64,000 bases of DNA from an uncultured Eubacterium sp. GTDB lineage: Bacteria; Bacillota; Clostridia; Oscillospirales; Acutalibacteraceae. Of this stretch, positions 62,610-64,000 are shown piece by piece. The notes under the pieces were generated by a model, which worked only from the letters and a program-made list of their open reading frames with translations, did no database searches and was not told the origin of the DNA. The stretch covers positions 62,001 to 126,000 of the forward strand of contig NZ_CAKSZA010000001.1 in the NCBI RefSeq assembly GCF_934525195.1, written 5' to 3'. Made by a program: the position numbers and the translations under genes. Numbering within the stretch: position 1 is the first letter of the stretch; each line of letters starts with the position of its first letter.

Positions 62610-64000
62610 TCACTTAACCGATGGGAACTGCGAATTATACAGTTCATAATAAAATCCTTTTTTAGTAAGCAAATCTTTGTGTTTGCCCTGCTCAACAATA
62701 TTACCGTCACGCATAACAAGAATTATATCGGCTTCCCTGATTGTGGCAAGGCGGTGAGCAACGATAAAGGTTGTTCTGCCCTGCATTAATCGTGAAAACG
62801 CCTTTTGAATTCTGATTTCCGTTCTTGTATCGATTGACGAAGTTGCTTCATCAAGAATAAGCATTGGCGGTTTGCAAAGCATCAAACGGGTTATGCACAA
62901 AAGCTGTCTTTGTCCTTGAGAGAGAGAACCTCCCGATTCGCCGATAACAGTATCGTATCCGTTCGGAAGTCGCTTGATAAACGAATGAGAATGTGCTTTT
63001 TTGGCAGCTTCAATAACTTCTTCATCGGTTGCATTCGGAGCACCGAGTTTGATATTATCCTTGATTGTGCCTGATTTGAGCCAAGTATCTTGAAGCACCA
63101 TACCAAAGTTTTGTCTGACTGATTTGCGAGTTATATCGCTGTATTCGGTATCATCAACGGAGATTGTTCCGCTGTTGACATCATAGAACCTCATCAAAAG
63201 ATTTATGAGAGTAGTTTTACCGCAACCCGTAGGTCCGACGATTGCAACCCTCTGTCCCGGCTGAACAGACAAATTAAAGTTTTCAATCAACTTTTTATTT
63301 TCCGTATATGAGAAATTAACATTTGTGAGTTGCATTTTGCCGTCAACTGATTTGAGTTCAACCGCATTTTCGCTGTCGGCAGGAACTTCCTCCTCGGCAA
63401 GAAGCTCGAAAAGTCTGCCTGCGCAGGCAAAAGCGTTTTGAAGTTCTGTGACAACACCGCTGATTTCGTTAAACGGCTTTGTGTACTGATTTGCATAAGA
63501 CAAGAAACAAGTCAAGACACCGACCGTGATTGCCTCTTGATTTGTCTTGACTGCAAGGATTGCACCGAACATTGCAACGGCGGCATACACTATTGAATTG
63601 ACAAATCTTGTTGCAGGATTGGTGATTGACGAGAAGAACACAGCTTTAAGAGAATAACCCTGAAGTCTGTCGTTGATTTCGTCAAACTTTTGCATATTTT
63701 CCTCTGCGTGAGAATATGCGTCAACCGTTTTTGCATTGCCAATCATTTCGTCAATAAACGAAGTTTGTTCGCCTCTTGTTTCGGACTGGAGTTTAAACAT
63801 CTTGTGAGTGTTCTTTGCAATGAACGAAGCAATTACGAACGAAAGCGGAGTGACAACAACCACAACGATTGTAATCCACCAATTGATTTTTAGCATAAAC
63901 ACAAGCGTTGCAAGAATGGTGACAACACCTGTAAAAAACTGAGTGAAGCCCATCAAAAGACCGTCTGCAAACTGGTCAACATCTGCAATTACCCTCGACA
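62610..64000 (-). CDS. ABC exporter, fused permease-ATPase, 5' end off the window
   Basis: About 463 codons to the right edge, the frame staying open (ADVDQFADGLLMGF). Type IV exporter permease helices, then the ATPase: Walker A GPTGCGKTTL, Q-loop VLQDTWL, signature GSLSQGQRQ, Walker B MLILDEATSS, H-loop VAHRLATI. The N-terminal helices are missing. Typical members are 580-620 residues. Many such genes are paired with a second half-transporter upstream. Substrate unknown. Confidence 0.92.
   Translation of the reverse strand, partial: SRVIADVDQFADGLLMGFTQFFTGVVTILATLVFMLKINWWITIVVVVVTPLSFVIASFIAKNTHKMFKLQSETRGEQTSFIDEMIGNAKTVDAYSHAEENMQKFDEINDRLQGYSLKAVFFSSITNPATRFVNSIVYAAVAMFGAILAVKTNQEAITVGVLTCFLSYANQYTKPFNEISGVVTELQNAFACAGRLFELLAEEEVPADSENAVELKSVDGKMQLTNVNFSYTENKKLIENFNLSVQPGQRVAIVGPTGCGKTTLINLLMRFYDVNSGTISVDDTEYSDITRKSVRQNFGMVLQDTWLKSGTIKDNIKLGAPNATDEEVIEAAKKAHSHSFIKRLPNGYDTVIGESGGSLSQGQRQLLCITRLMLCKPPMLILDEATSSIDTRTEIRIQKAFSRLMQGRTTFIVAHRLATIREADIILVMRDGNIVEQGKHKDLLTKKGFYYELYNSQFPSVK

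Overview
The window reads as chromosome from a strictly anaerobic, endospore-forming, low-to-mid G+C Firmicute of the class Clostridia, most like the gut Oscillospirales/Ruminococcaceae (inference from gene content; no 16S is present). The signals are a complete Rnf complex in clostridial order C-D-G-E-A-B, formate-tetrahydrofolate ligase, the sporulation genes yabP, yabQ and dipicolinate synthase A/B, a perfect CIRCE element before groES, CdaA/CdaR cyclic-di-AMP synthesis, Shine-Dalgarno sites resembling AGGAGG and several intracellular glycosidases. Most genes are on the minus strand.

Layout, left to right. 1-3.8 kb: arabinose catabolism (araB-like kinase, araA, araD running off the left edge). 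3.8-5.5 kb: an orphan membrane protein and a Thr-rich lipoprotein. 5.6-8.9 kb: operon fhs-tsaE-tsaB-rpiB with a palindrome over its promoter. 9-10.2 kb: a RodA-type SEDS protein. 10.2-11.5 kb: an AT-rich insertion-like module, a frameshifted secreted Fn3-like protein and a divergent XRE regulator, bounded by two near-identical terminator repeats. 11.5-17.8 kb: phosphohexomutase, small NifU-like protein, GH38 alpha-mannosidase and CCA-adding enzyme. 17.9-22.1 kb: a GPH-type sugar transporter with a 300-residue coiled-coil tail and a GH29 alpha-L-fucosidase. 22.2-26.5 kb: groESL, a THUMP methyltransferase, and yabP-yabQ-divIC.

26.5-35.5 kb is an extracytoplasmic flavin redox region: rnfCDGEAB, a tandem-domain lipoprotein, then apbE (apparently leaderless), an FMN-binding-like protein, a NusG-domain-II protein and a Gx-type transporter. 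ApbE would flavinylate the RnfG/RnfD-type subunits. 35.6-40.1 kb holds the most striking gene, a TetM/EF-G-like translational GTPase fused to a Rae1/YacP-type NYN nuclease, downstream of a Y-family polymerase/YolD pair. 40.2-40.6 kb: tRNA-Leu(GAG), a decayed tRNA fragment and several hairpins. 40.6-45.3 kb: potABCD polyamine uptake plus a HAD phosphatase.

45.5-48.7 kb: dpaA-dpaB with a candidate SigK promoter, divergent from murC and a GNAT gene. 48.8-54.8 kb: a PTS EIICB-like protein lacking its catalytic motifs, a solitary MazF, cdaA-cdaR, a DUF3343/cysteine desulfurase pair and an acidic orphan. 55-57.8 kb: aldose epimerase and nadE. 57.9-64 kb: a secreted multidomain subtilase with a coupled lipoprotein, a GH18 lipoprotein, and an ABC exporter half running off the right edge. 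No CRISPR array, rRNA, insertion sequence or prophage was seen.
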